DNA from: Cyclobacteriaceae bacterium | GTDB lineage: Bacteria > Bacteroidota > Bacteroidia > Cytophagales > Cyclobacteriaceae | Length of the DNA: 64,000 bases | Direction: 5' to 3' | Assembly (NCBI GenBank): GCA_026129485.1 | Contig: JAHCHY010000003.1 | Span: forward strand, 124,001 to 188,000 | Shown: one piece after another, positions 44,687 to 53,434 of the stretch | How the letters are laid out: every line of letters begins with the position of its first letter | Position numbering within the stretch: the stretch's first letter is position 1 | The notes under the pieces: generated by a model | Seen by the model: the letters and a program-made list of their open reading frames with translations, nothing else | The model's database searches: none | Told to the model about the DNA's origin: nothing | Program-made: the position numbers and the translations under genes

Positions 44687-47407
44687 TCAAATCTCAAAGG
44701 CCTGAGTGATAATTTTCTCCTGCTCTGCTTTATGAACTTTTGAATAGCCGGTAGCCGGTGATGCGCTTGACTTGCGGGCCACAACCTTCCACTTTTCATC
44801 CGGCATAAAGCGCTGGATGTACGACCAGTAACCCATGTTATACGGCTCTTCCTGCGCCCAGATCAGCTCAGCGTCTTTATACTTTTTCAAAATGGCTTGA
44901 ACCTGCTGTTTCGGGAAAGGATATAATTGCTCCAGCCGAACTACTGCGGTATTCTTGATTTTCTTCTTTTGCTGGTAGTCCTGCAGGTCGTAAAATACTT
45001 TACCGGAACAGAACACGATGCGGTTCACATCTTTTGTTTTCACATTTGCATCATCGAACACTTCAATAAACGAGCCGGCAGTAAACTGACCAAGCGGTGA
45101 AACAACACCCGGATGACGCAACAATGATTTGGGAGAGAACACTACGCAAGGCTTACGGAACTCCCACTTGATCTGCCTGCGCAGCAGGTGGAAATAGTTA
45201 GCCGATGACGTGATGTTTGCCACGATCATATTAAACTCCGATGCCTGCTGCAGAAAACGCTCTGGTCTTGCGCTGGAATGCTCCGGGCCCTGGCCTTCAT
45301 AGCCGTGTGGTAACAATAATACTAACCCGTTTTGCCGTTGCCATTTCGATTCTGCCGAAGTGATAAACTGGTCGATGATAACCTGCGCACCATTTACGAA
45401 GTCCCCAAACTGTGCTTCCCATACAACCAACGCACGCGGTGTAGCCAAAGCATAACCATATTCAAAGCCCATTACTCCAAACTCAGAGAGCAGGGAGTTA
45501 TACATGTGCAATTTAGCCTGATCGTTACTGATATGATTCAGTCCGCAGTAGGACTGGTTGGTGTTCGAATCCCAAAAGTAAGCATGGCGGTGTGAGAACG
45601 TGCCACGTTTCACATCCTGGCCGGACATGCGTACAATGTGCTTCTCGGCCAGTAATGATCCGAACGCCAGCAATTCAGCCTCGGCCCAGCCTAATTCTTT
45701 TTTATCAAAGAAAGCTTCCTTGCGGTCTTTCAATAATTTTTCAATCTGCTTGATGGGTTTAAAACCATCCGGAATAGTAGTAAGCGCTGTTCCTACTTTT
45801 TCAACAATTTCTTTTGAAACAGAAGTGTCTGGCGACTGATCGAAATCTTCCGGTTTGGATTTACGCAGCGACTGCCACTCCTCTTCCATCTCCTGCAGCT
45901 TGTATGGAAGCGCTTTTTGCTTTACTTCATTCAGTCGATCCTGCAACTGGTTACGAAACTTCGCATCCATTTCATCGGCCAGGGCTGCATCCACACCCGA
46001 CTCCACCAGCTTCTTCACATACACTTCGCGCGGGTTGGGGTGCTTGGCTATAATATTATAGAGTTTAGGCTGCGTAAACTTGGGCTCATCACTTTCGTTG
46101 TGGCCGTGCCTGCGGTAACACAATAAATCAATAAAGATATCCTTGCCGAACTTCTGGCGATATTCTGCTGCGAGCTTGGCACACCACGTTACCGCTTCGG
46201 CATCATCGCCATTTACGTGCAGCACCGGTGCATCTACAATCTTGGAAACATCGGTACAATAAATAGCGGTGCGGGCATCGTCATAATCGGTAGTAAAGCC
46301 AACCTGGTTATTAATTACAAAGTGAATGGTTCCCCCGGTGGTATAGCCCGGCAAACCCGACATCTGCACAACTTCATACACAATACCCTGGCCTGCCACC
46401 GCAGCATCACCATGAATGAGAATGGCCATGCCTTTTCTCAGATCGCCATTATATTCATCATCAATCTGGCCACGGGTATAACCCACCACCAGCGGATCAA
46501 CCGCTTCGAGGTGCGAAGGGTTAGGCGTTAACTTTACATAAATCTTTTTACCTGACGGTGTGTTGATGTGGCTGGCATATCCCAGGTGATACTTCACATC
46601 CCCATCGCCCATAGTAAGGTCAGGATTTACATTGCCTTCAAATTCGGTAAATATCTGTTCGTAGGTTTTTCCAAGAATGTTTGAAAGTACATTCAACCGG
46701 CCGCGGTGCGCCATCCCAATCACCACTTCTTTCACATCTAACTCAGCAGCTTTATTAATAATGGCATCTAAGGCCGGAATGGTGTTTTCCCCGCCTTCTA
46801 ACGAGAAACGTTTCTGACCCAGGAACTTGGTATGCAAAAAGTTTTCGAATACAACCGCTTCGTTCAGCTTGGATAAGATACGTTTTTTCTCATCTAAGTT
46901 GGGATTGTATTCGTAATACTCCTTCTCAATTTTATTGTGGAACCATGCCCGGATGTCATCGTTACGGATAAAGTTATACTCAAACCCGATCGGGCCGAGG
47001 TAAAGCGTTTTTAGCTTCTCAATGATTTTGCGCAACGAAGATTTTGGCATACCGATTTCAGCAGCCACATCAAACTCCGTGTCCAGGTCGGCATCAGTTA
47101 AACCAACACTTTTATGGTCAAGGTTTACGTTGTGATCCCTGCGCTCGCGCACCGGGTTGGTTTTCGACCTCAGATGACCGAACGAGCGGTACTGAAAAAT
47201 AAGGTTACGAACCTGTGTTTCTTTAATAGAGATAGGATCACCTCCTGAAGTGGTTTGTCCGTTCCCTCCCTGCGACTGTGAAAAGTCAAAGCCTTCGAAG
47301 AATTTTTGCCAGGTAGCATCTACCGAAGAGGGATCCTTTTTATAGGTTTGATAGAGTTGATCGATGTAGCCGACATCAGCGTTGGAGATGTAAGAAAACT
47401 TGTCCAT
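44687..47407 (-). CDS. odhA: 2-oxoglutarate dehydrogenase E1 component
   Basis: E1 decarboxylates 2-oxoglutarate with thiamine diphosphate. From ATG 47407 (MDKFSYISNADVGYIDQLYQ) the protein is 906 residues, the usual size. The N-terminal region has the E2-interacting YQTYKKDPSSVDATWQKFFEGF. Later motifs are GMAHRGRLNVLSNILGK, HGDAAVAGQGIVYE and the C-terminal AQEEPYNMGYWSYI. A minus-strand TACATTTG box at 47426-47433 would start transcription just before 47407, which argues against the longer start at 47428. It heads the E1-DUF4160-DUF2442-E2-E3 operon and is divergent from rpsP. Confidence 0.96.
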   Translation of the reverse strand: MDKFSYISNADVGYIDQLYQTYKKDPSSVDATWQKFFEGFDFSQSQGGNGQTTSGGDPISIKETQVRNLIFQYRSFGHLRSKTNPVRERRDHNVNLDHKSVGLTDADLDTEFDVAAEIGMPKSSLRKIIEKLKTLYLGPIGFEYNFIRNDDIRAWFHNKIEKEYYEYNPNLDEKKRILSKLNEAVVFENFLHTKFLGQKRFSLEGGENTIPALDAIINKAAELDVKEVVIGMAHRGRLNVLSNILGKTYEQIFTEFEGNVNPDLTMGDGDVKYHLGYASHINTPSGKKIYVKLTPNPSHLEAVDPLVVGYTRGQIDDEYNGDLRKGMAILIHGDAAVAGQGIVYEVVQMSGLPGYTTGGTIHFVINNQVGFTTDYDDARTAIYCTDVSKIVDAPVLHVNGDDAEAVTWCAKLAAEYRQKFGKDIFIDLLCYRRHGHNESDEPKFTQPKLYNIIAKHPNPREVYVKKLVESGVDAALADEMDAKFRNQLQDRLNEVKQKALPYKLQEMEEEWQSLRKSKPEDFDQSPDTSVSKEIVEKVGTALTTIPDGFKPIKQIEKLLKDRKEAFFDKKELGWAEAELLAFGSLLAEKHIVRMSGQDVKRGTFSHRHAYFWDSNTNQSYCGLNHISNDQAKLHMYNSLLSEFGVMGFEYGYALATPRALVVWEAQFGDFVNGAQVIIDQFITSAESKWQRQNGLVLLLPHGYEGQGPEHSSARPERFLQQASEFNMIVANITSSANYFHLLRRQIKWEFRKPCVVFSPKSLLRHPGVVSPLGQFTAGSFIEVFDDANVKTKDVNRIVFCSGKVFYDLQDYQQKKKIKNTAVVRLEQLYPFPKQQVQAILKKYKDAELIWAQEEPYNMGYWSYIQRFMPDEKWKVVARKSSASPATGYSKVHKAEQEKIITQAFEI

Positions 47408-47521
47408 GATTTTTGAATTGGGAACCAAATGTAAAAATCGGTTGTAAGATATAAAAACCTAATAATCGCTTAAGCAAATATTAAAGAAAATCAATCGTTT
47501 AGGATTTTCTAAAACCCCGGT

Positions 47522-47552
47522 ATTGGTAAACTGGTGAAAACGGCTATCTTTG
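47522..47552 (+). promoter_or_regulatory. Predicted promoter of rpsP
   Basis: ATTG at 47522-47525 and TATCTTTG at 47545-47552 with a 19-nt gap, followed by CAGTCC. The TTTGCAGTCC extension recurs at the rplS and rplU promoters. Confidence 0.65.
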
Positions 47553-47600
47553 CAGTCCTTTAAAAATCGGACGAGTTCCAACATTTAAAAACAAAACAAA

Positions 47601-48119
47601 ATGGCAGTAAAAATCAGATTAGCGCGCAGAGGCCGCAAAAAACTATCGCTTTATGATGTGGTTGTGGCTGATTCGCGTTCGCCACGTGATGGCAAATTCA
47701 TTGAAAAAATCGGTACCTACAATCCATTAACTGTACCGGCATCCATTAACCTGGATGATAACAAAGCGTTTGACTGGTTAATGAAAGGTGCACAGCCTAC
47801 TGATACCGTAAGAGCTATGTTGTCTTACCGGGGTGTAATGCTGCGCAGGCACCTGCAGATCGGTGTAGGTAAAGGCGCCCTTACCCAGGAGCAGGCTGAT
47901 GCCAAACTGGCTGATTGGGTAAAAGCAAAACAAGATAAAATTCAATCCAAGGTTGATCATGTGGCTAAGGCCAAGCAAACCGCTGCCAAAGCACGTAAAG
48001 ACGCTGAATCTAAAGTTAAAGAAGCACGGGCAGAAGCTATCCGCAAAAAAGCCGAAGTTGCAGCCGTTGCCCCTGCCGAAGCGCCAGCAGAAGAAACTTC
48101 TGCCGAGCCTCAGGCTTAA
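47601..48119 (+). CDS. rpsP: 30S ribosomal protein S16 with a long C-terminal tail
   Basis: The first 80 or so residues are S16 ([42 protein letters not shown]), a component of the small-subunit body. The 172-residue length is about twice the bacterial norm. Residues about 115-172 are a Lys/Ala/Glu-rich helical tail ending in Pro/Ala/Glu repeats, as in other Bacteroidota S16 proteins. It leads the rpsP-rimM-trmD-rplS cluster. A hairpin before rimM probably reduces downstream transcription. Confidence 0.97.
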   Translation: MAVKIRLARRGRKKLSLYDVVVADSRSPRDGKFIEKIGTYNPLTVPASINLDDNKAFDWLMKGAQPTDTVRAMLSYRGVMLRRHLQIGVGKGALTQEQADAKLADWVKAKQDKIQSKVDHVAKAKQTAAKARKDAESKVKEARAEAIRKKAEVAAVAPAEAPAEETSAEPQA

Positions 48120-48142
48120 CAGAAACTCAATTCTTGTCAAAG

Positions 48143-48176
48143 AAATGCCCCCGAAAACGGGGCATTTTTATTTTTA
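48143..48176 (+). terminator. Internal terminator or attenuator between rpsP and rimM
   Basis: ATGCCCC(C)G-AAAA-CGGGGCAT forms a stem with one bulged C and a T-rich 3' side (TTTTTATTTTT). It lies inside a conserved operon, so partial termination would make more S16 than RimM and TrmD. Confidence 0.7.
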
Positions 48177-48186
48177 AGGTTACGGT

Positions 48187-48696
48187 ATGAATAAGGAGTC
48201 GTGTTACAAAATAGGGTATATAGCCAAAACCCATGGCCTTAAGGGTGAAGTAACGCTGGTGATTACCGAGGCCGTTGACCTGGAGACACTGCCATCCGTA
48301 TTTGTGGAAATACGGGATAACCTGGTGCCTTACTTTATCGAATCCTATTCCGACAGGAAAGACAAAGTGTTTGTTAAATTCGAAGAAGTAAACTCGCCCG
48401 AACAGGCCGCACTGCTGAAAGGCGCCAGCATTTACCTGCAAAAATCATTGCGCCCCAAGCTGGCACGTGGGAAATTTTACGATGATGAGGTTATCGGCTT
48501 CACCGTAGAAGATGCAACTACCGGGTTACTGGGTATTGTTACCGGTGTTGTTCAGTCCGCTGCCAGCCGGCTGATTCAACTCGATCATAATGGCAAAGAA
48601 GTGCTCATCCCGGTAAACGGCCCGTTCATTACTTCTATTAATAAATCGAAGAAAAGAATTGCGGTGGAATTGCCCGAAGGGTTTCTGGAGATTTAA
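48187..48696 (+). CDS. rimM: Ribosome maturation factor RimM
   Basis: RimM binds S19 and helps 16S rRNA processing. The 169-residue protein starts CYKIGYIAKTHGLKGEVTLV (the RimM N-terminal motif). It has the PRC-barrel C-terminal half with FYDDEVIGFTVEDATTGLLG, and VNGPFITSINKSKKRIAVELPEGFLEI at the end. Length and gene order (after rpsP, 12 nt before trmD) are typical. Confidence 0.95.
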   Translation: MNKESCYKIGYIAKTHGLKGEVTLVITEAVDLETLPSVFVEIRDNLVPYFIESYSDRKDKVFVKFEEVNSPEQAALLKGASIYLQKSLRPKLARGKFYDDEVIGFTVEDATTGLLGIVTGVVQSAASRLIQLDHNGKEVLIPVNGPFITSINKSKKRIAVELPEGFLEI

Positions 48697-48708
48697 GTAT
48701 TTTCGATT

Positions 48709-49389
48709 ATGCGCATCGACATTATAACCTGCCTGCCGCGATTGTTAGACAGTCCTTTTTCAGATTCGATCCTGAAAAGGGCACAACAGAAAGGATTGGT
48801 AAGCGTGGCCGTACATGATTTACGGGAATATGCAACCAGCAAACACCGTACTACGGATGATTATGCCTTTGGTGGCGGTGCCGGCATGGTTATGATGATT
48901 GAACCCATTGACAACTGCATTACCAAACTGAAATCTGAGCGGGCTTACGATGATGTTATATATATGAGCCCGGATGGTGAGTTGCTTACCCAGCCTGTTG
49001 CCAACGAGCTAAGCCTTAAACAAAATCTCATTCTGCTTTGTGGCCACTACAAAGGCGTGGATGAACGCGTGCGCGAACATTTGATAACCCGCGAGATAAG
49101 CATTGGAAATTATGTGCTTTCGGGTGGCGAGCTGGCAGCCGCAGTAGTAGCCGATGCTGTGATCCGGCTATTGCCGGGAGTATTGAATGATGAAACTTCT
49201 GCCCTTACGGATTCTTTTCAGGATGGCCTGTTAGCTCCCCCGGTTTACACAAGACCGGCAGAATACAAAGGCTGGAAAGTTCCGGATGTATTGCTTTCCG
49301 GGCATGAAGCCCGTATTACACAATGGAAATATGAAAAATCGCTGGAAAGAACCAAAAAACGAAGGCCGGGGCTTCTGAATGGCACCTAA
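48709..49389 (+). CDS. trmD: tRNA (guanine-37-N1)-methyltransferase
   Basis: TrmD makes m1G37 next to the anticodon and prevents +1 frameshifting. The 226-residue SPOUT-fold enzyme shows [33 protein letters not shown] and [16 protein letters not shown], the knotted cofactor-binding region. It is shorter than E. coli TrmD (about 255) at the C-terminus. It lies between rimM and rplS, the standard order. Confidence 0.96.
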   Translation: MRIDIITCLPRLLDSPFSDSILKRAQQKGLVSVAVHDLREYATSKHRTTDDYAFGGGAGMVMMIEPIDNCITKLKSERAYDDVIYMSPDGELLTQPVANELSLKQNLILLCGHYKGVDERVREHLITREISIGNYVLSGGELAAAVVADAVIRLLPGVLNDETSALTDSFQDGLLAPPVYTRPAEYKGWKVPDVLLSGHEARITQWKYEKSLERTKKRRPGLLNGT

Positions 49390-49405
49390 AAAATATCAGG
49401 CCGCA

Positions 49406-49437
49406 TCTGCGTATTCCGGGCAATTCGTCTATATTTG
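49406..49437 (+). promoter_or_regulatory. Predicted promoter of rplS
   Basis: TATATTTG (49430-49437) matches TAnnTTTG, with TCTG (49406-49409) 20 nt upstream as a weak -33. CAGTCC follows, as at rpsP and rplU. It gives rplS its own promoter inside the cluster. Confidence 0.6.
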
Positions 49438-49463
49438 CAGTCCATTTTAAAAAGACCGAGCGT

Positions 49464-49832
49464 ATGGCCGATTTAATAAAAGAAGTAGAGGCAGAATTAG
49501 CAGCAAAGCGCGCCAATATCCCCGATTTTAAGCCTGGTGATACATTAAACGTACACGTAAGAATCAGTGAAGGAAACAAAGAACGTATCCAGCAATTTCA
49601 GGGTGTGGTTCTTTACAGACGGGGAAAAGGAACCAATGGCGAGAGCTTCTCTATTCGTAAAGTATCTAACGGAGTTGGTGTGGAGCGTATCTTCCCGATC
49701 CTGAGCCCAAGCATCGATAAAATTGAGTTTATCAAAGCAGGAAAAGTACGCAGGGCCAAGCTGTACTACCTGAAAGGCCGCCAGGGTAAATCTGCCAGGA
49801 TTAAGGAGAAGCTGGCAACCAAAGAAGCTTAA
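49464..49832 (+). CDS. rplS: 50S ribosomal protein L19
   Basis: The 122-residue L19 lies at the interface of the ribosomal subunits. [29 protein letters not shown] and [42 protein letters not shown] are conserved. It is slightly longer than average at the N-terminus ([20 protein letters not shown]). It ends in a strong terminator. Confidence 0.97.
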   Translation: MADLIKEVEAELAAKRANIPDFKPGDTLNVHVRISEGNKERIQQFQGVVLYRRGKGTNGESFSIRKVSNGVGVERIFPILSPSIDKIEFIKAGKVRRAKLYYLKGRQGKSARIKEKLATKEA

Positions 49833-49854
49833 GCAATATTATCGCACTTATATT

Positions 49855-49891
49855 AAAAAAAGCCCATTCCAGCGATTGGAGTGGGCTTTTT
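49855..49891 (+). terminator. Terminator of the rpsP-rplS cluster
   Basis: AGCCCATTCCA and TGGAGTGGGCT pair over 11 bp (one G-U) around a GCGAT-type loop, with A run before and T run after. Confidence 0.85.
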
Positions 49892-49917
49892 CATTACCCG
49901 ACCATATCCTACATTAC

Positions 49918-49949
49918 ATTGCACAAACGGGGGTATAAACCTATATTTG
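49918..49949 (+). promoter_or_regulatory. Predicted promoter of the class I aldolase gene
   Basis: ATTG (49918-49921) and TATATTTG (49942-49949), 20 nt apart, lie 21 nt before the ATG at 49971. This supports the shorter start rather than 49881. Confidence 0.6.
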
Positions 49950-49970
49950 CCGCTCATCTCAAATGAAAAT

Positions 49971-51044
49971 ATGGCAAATCTGAACATTAGCGCACTGCTG
50001 GGTAAAGACGCAGACTCTTTACTGGCTCACAAAAGTAAAACCATCGATAAAAGCCAGATTCACCTTCCGGGGCCTGATTTTGTAGACAGAATTTTTACCC
50101 AATCAAATCGTAACACACAGACTTTACGCAGCCTGCAAACTTTGTTTGATACAGGCCGCCTGGCAAGAACAGGTTATCTTTCTATTCTTCCTATCGACCA
50201 GGGGATTGAGCATAGTGCCGGTGCTTCTTTTGCCAAAAACCCGATTTATTTCGATCCGGAAAATATTGTAAAGCTTGCTATTGAAGGGGGTTGCAATGCC
50301 GTAGCCACTACCTATGGCGGTCTTGCCCTGATGTCGCGCAAGTATGCGCATAAAATTCCGTTCATTGTAAAGATCAACCACAATGAGCTACTCACGTATC
50401 CCAACAAAGCCGATCAGATTATGTTCGGTTCTGTGGAAGATGCGTGGAATCTGGGTGCAGTAGCAGTAGGTGCCACTATCTATTTCGGTTCGGATAATGC
50501 CACACGACAAATTCAGGAAGTGGCTGCCGCGTTTGAGCGTGCGCATGAGCTGGGTATGGCTACCATCTTGTGGTGCTATACCCGTAACAACGCATTTAAA
50601 AAAGACGGTATTGATTACCACGTATCAGCCGACTTAACCGGGCAAGCCAATCACCTGGGCGTAACCATCCAGGCCGATATCATCAAACAAAAATTAGCTG
50701 AGAACAACGGAGGCTACAAAGCCCTTAACACAGGCGGAAGCAGCTACGGAAAATTAGACGAACGCATTTATACCGAATTAACTTCTGATCACCCGATTGA
50801 CCTGTGTCGTTATCAGGTTGCAAACTGCTATATGGGGCGGGCGGGTTTGATCAACTCAGGGGGCGATTCGAAAGGAGCCAGCGATATGGCTGATGCCGTA
50901 CGTACTGCGGTAGTTAACAAGCGTGCCGGTGGCATGGGCTTGATTTCGGGTCGCAAAGCTTTTCAGCGTCCGCTTAAGGAGGGTGTTGAAATTCTGAATG
51001 CGATCCAGGATGTTTATTTGGATAGCAAGATTGATATAGCATAG
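49971..51044 (+). CDS. fbaB: Class I fructose-bisphosphate aldolase (DhnA type)
   Basis: This 357-residue enzyme splits or makes fructose 1,6-bisphosphate through a lysine Schiff base. The start [20 protein letters not shown] at 49971 follows a good promoter; the upstream extension would overlap the preceding terminator. [20 protein letters not shown] and [11 protein letters not shown] are typical of the archaeal-type (DhnA) class I aldolases, and GNTGG-like [13 protein letters not shown] lies near the end. It takes part in glycolysis or gluconeogenesis. Confidence 0.9.
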   Translation: MANLNISALLGKDADSLLAHKSKTIDKSQIHLPGPDFVDRIFTQSNRNTQTLRSLQTLFDTGRLARTGYLSILPIDQGIEHSAGASFAKNPIYFDPENIVKLAIEGGCNAVATTYGGLALMSRKYAHKIPFIVKINHNELLTYPNKADQIMFGSVEDAWNLGAVAVGATIYFGSDNATRQIQEVAAAFERAHELGMATILWCYTRNNAFKKDGIDYHVSADLTGQANHLGVTIQADIIKQKLAENNGGYKALNTGGSSYGKLDERIYTELTSDHPIDLCRYQVANCYMGRAGLINSGGDSKGASDMADAVRTAVVNKRAGGMGLISGRKAFQRPLKEGVEILNAIQDVYLDSKIDIA

Positions 51045-51049
51045 TTATT

Positions 51050-51141
51050 AATTTGAAAATTTGAAGGTGATATGATTTGAAAATTGTATCGTTACTCAGG
51101 TTTTACATTTCAAATTTTCAAATTGAACAATTTTCAAATTG
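51050..51141. repeat. TTCAAATT-type inverted-repeat leader before accD
   Basis: AATTTGAAAATTTGAA (51050-51065) and its exact complement TTCAAATTTTCAAATT (51109-51124) form a 16-bp inverted repeat. Further GATTTGAAAATTG and CAATTTTCAAATTG units lie at 51074-51086 and 51128-51141. It is related to the atpC leader at 4557-4653. Confidence 0.65.
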
Positions 51142-51147
51142 AATTTT

Positions 51148-51987
51148 ATGCCTTGGTTCAAGCGTACAGATAAAGGAATTCTTACTCCAACAGAATCCAA
51201 ACGGGAAGTACCGGATGGGTTATGGTTTAAATCGCCCGGGGGTAAAATTGTTCATACCCGTGAGCTAAAGAACAATGCTTATGTGGTTCCGGAAGAGGAA
51301 TATCACGTAAAAATCGGCTCGCAGGAATACTTTGAAATCCTGTTCGACAATAATGAATTCACAGAGCTTGATGCCGACATGGAGTCAGCCGATCCATTAA
51401 AGTTTACCGACACCAAGCCTTATCCAAAACGGATTAAGGAATCGCAGGCGAAGGCTAATCTGAAAGATGCTGTGCGCACTGCTTATGGCAAAATGAATGG
51501 GCTGGATATTACCATTGCCTGTATGGATTTCAGCTTTATTGGCGGATCGATGGGCTCGGTAGTAGGTGAAAAAATTGCCCGCGCGATGGATCACAGCCTG
51601 AAAAACAAAAAGCCTTTTCTCATGATCTCCCGCTCAGGTGGTGCCCGCATGATGGAAGCAGGCCTTTCCTTAATGCAGATGGCCAAGACTTCGGCCAAGA
51701 TCGCTTTACTTGACCAGGCTAAAATTCCTTACATCTCTTTATTAACAGATCCTACTACCGGTGGTGTTACCGCATCCTACGCCATGCTGGGTGATTTTAA
51801 TATTGCCGAACCTGGTGCGCTAATTGGCTTTGCCGGGCCGCGTGTAATCCGCGAAACAATCGGTAAAGACCTGCCGAAAGGTTTTCAAAGTGCCGAGTTT
51901 GTGCTTGACCACGGCTTTCTTGATTTTATTGTGGATAGAAGGAATTTGAAGAGCAGGCTGAGCTTGTTGTTGAGGATGTTAAAGTAA
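51148..51987 (+). CDS. accD: Acetyl-CoA carboxylase carboxyltransferase subunit beta, without zinc-ribbon cysteines
   Basis: AccD pairs with AccA to transfer carboxyl from biotin to acetyl-CoA, the first step of fatty-acid synthesis. The 279-residue protein has the catalytic crotonase-fold region ([58 protein letters not shown] and [25 protein letters not shown]). Its N-terminal zinc ribbon has lost all four cysteines: WFKSPGGK stands for WxKCPxCG, and VVPEEEYH for VCPxCxYH. The domain length is kept. The start is ATG 51148 ([10 protein letters not shown]). Confidence 0.94.
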   Translation: MPWFKRTDKGILTPTESKREVPDGLWFKSPGGKIVHTRELKNNAYVVPEEEYHVKIGSQEYFEILFDNNEFTELDADMESADPLKFTDTKPYPKRIKESQAKANLKDAVRTAYGKMNGLDITIACMDFSFIGGSMGSVVGEKIARAMDHSLKNKKPFLMISRSGGARMMEAGLSLMQMAKTSAKIALLDQAKIPYISLLTDPTTGGVTASYAMLGDFNIAEPGALIGFAGPRVIRETIGKDLPKGFQSAEFVLDHGFLDFIVDRRNLKSRLSLLLRMLK

Positions 51988-52008
51988 GCCTTAGACTCGT
52001 TTCCAAAC

Positions 52009-52054
52009 AAAAAAAAGGCGGCCATTTAATAAATTAAATGGCCGCCTTTTTTTT
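52009..52054. terminator. Strong bidirectional terminator between accD and susD
   Basis: GGCGGCCATTTAAT (52017-52030) pairs with ATTAAATGGCCGCC (52033-52046) and is flanked by A8 and T9 runs. It serves both convergent units. Confidence 0.9.
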
Positions 52055-52059
52055 TAAAA

Positions 52060-53412
52060 TTAGAAGTATCCTGAATTCTGAGTTAGATTCGAATTAACGT
52101 TTCTTTCTCTTTGAGGAATGGGATACACCAGGAGGTCATGATCATAGGGATATGTATTCGTTCCTTCAATAACTGTTCCCTGCAATCTCTTAGTATCATG
52201 AATACGATGCCCCTCATGTGCTAATTCCAGTCTTCTTTCCAGAAGAATAGCAGCCAAATCTACTGACCCCAGTGCAGTCAGCCCTGCGCGTGTATGCACC
52301 TGGTTAACATCGTTAAGCGGAGTATCGCCCGTACTGGTACCTAACCTGAAATTACATTCTGCACGGGTCAAATACATCTCTGCCAAACGAATAATCTTAA
52401 CATATCCATTAGGGTTTAACCACTTGCCCGATCTCATTCTTCCATTAGAAGGATCTGCATAAAATAAACTCAGCCTGTTATCGTCAGTATCATATAAATT
52501 AAGGTGCGAGTCTAAGATTTGAATATCGCCCCTGCCGCCAGCCGAAGTGGCAGCAAAAAAGGTTACCATACTGTTTGTGCCGTCTGCATTACTTACAGGA
52601 ATATCAAATATGTCTTCGTTGGTTGTTACCCCGTTAAAACACGCTGCATACGAAGCATTAAGAGAATAGTTACCAGATGTTATAACCCGGTTGGCTGCAT
52701 CTCTTGCAGATTGATAACTACCCATTTGTAAATGTACCCGTGAAAGTATGGCTGCTACAGCCCCCCTGGATGCCTTATTGTTATTGCGTCCTTCGTTCAA
52801 TAACCCTTCCGCTGTTCCCAAATCACTCAGCACCTGTTGGTAAACCTCTTCCACGGTGGCACGGCTAACCTGCGCTACACTATTACGATCTTCTTCCAGC
52901 ATAATAGGCACTGCCAAATTGGTTGCAGTATTCCCGGCCGAATAAGGTTTCCCATAAAGTCTTACCAGTTCAAACAAGGCTATACCCCTAACAAATAATG
53001 CTTCGCCTTTTACTTGGTCACGATCTTCCTCATTGACAACACTTAATGATGCCAGAATGTTGTTGGCGGCATTAATAGCATCATAGGCAGCAATCCAGGT
53101 GTTTGCAGCTTCTGCATTTATCGTGGTCATTTGCTTGTTGAATATATCAAGCGGATCATTGAAGGTACCTGACCAGTTTACTTCTCCACCTGAACCAAGC
53201 AGTTCACTATTTCTTAGTGTGTTTCCTCCGAATAAACTACCAGACGAAAGGCCGTCATAAGCATCCAGGAGAGCCGACTTAACATTCGCATCACTGGAAA
53301 ATACAATCGATGGACCTACCCGCTCAGGGTCAGAAAGCTCTAATTTATCATCACATGCGCCTACCACGAAAAGGGCAACCATCAGAGATATTAGTTTATT
53401 ATATTTTTTCAT
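52060..53412 (-). CDS. SusD/RagB family nutrient-binding outer-membrane lipoprotein
   Basis: This 450-residue surface lipoprotein (signal MKKYNKLISLMVALFVVGAC, Cys 20) belongs to the SusD family, which caps a SusC porin and captures oligosaccharides or peptides. The TPR-like core has EALFVRGIALFELVRLYGKPYS near residue 135, and IRLAEMYLTRAECNFRLG followed by RRLELAHEGHRIHDTKR near the end. The start at 53412 is preferred over 53445 because it begins the signal peptide. No glycosidase is adjacent, so the ligand is open. It follows susC by 22 nt. Confidence 0.92.
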   Translation of the reverse strand: MKKYNKLISLMVALFVVGACDDKLELSDPERVGPSIVFSSDANVKSALLDAYDGLSSGSLFGGNTLRNSELLGSGGEVNWSGTFNDPLDIFNKQMTTINAEAANTWIAAYDAINAANNILASLSVVNEEDRDQVKGEALFVRGIALFELVRLYGKPYSAGNTATNLAVPIMLEEDRNSVAQVSRATVEEVYQQVLSDLGTAEGLLNEGRNNNKASRGAVAAILSRVHLQMGSYQSARDAANRVITSGNYSLNASYAACFNGVTTNEDIFDIPVSNADGTNSMVTFFAATSAGGRGDIQILDSHLNLYDTDDNRLSLFYADPSNGRMRSGKWLNPNGYVKIIRLAEMYLTRAECNFRLGTSTGDTPLNDVNQVHTRAGLTALGSVDLAAILLERRLELAHEGHRIHDTKRLQGTVIEGTNTYPYDHDLLVYPIPQRERNVNSNLTQNSGYF

Positions 53413-53434
53413 ATTAGAATTCTTTTGAATTTGA

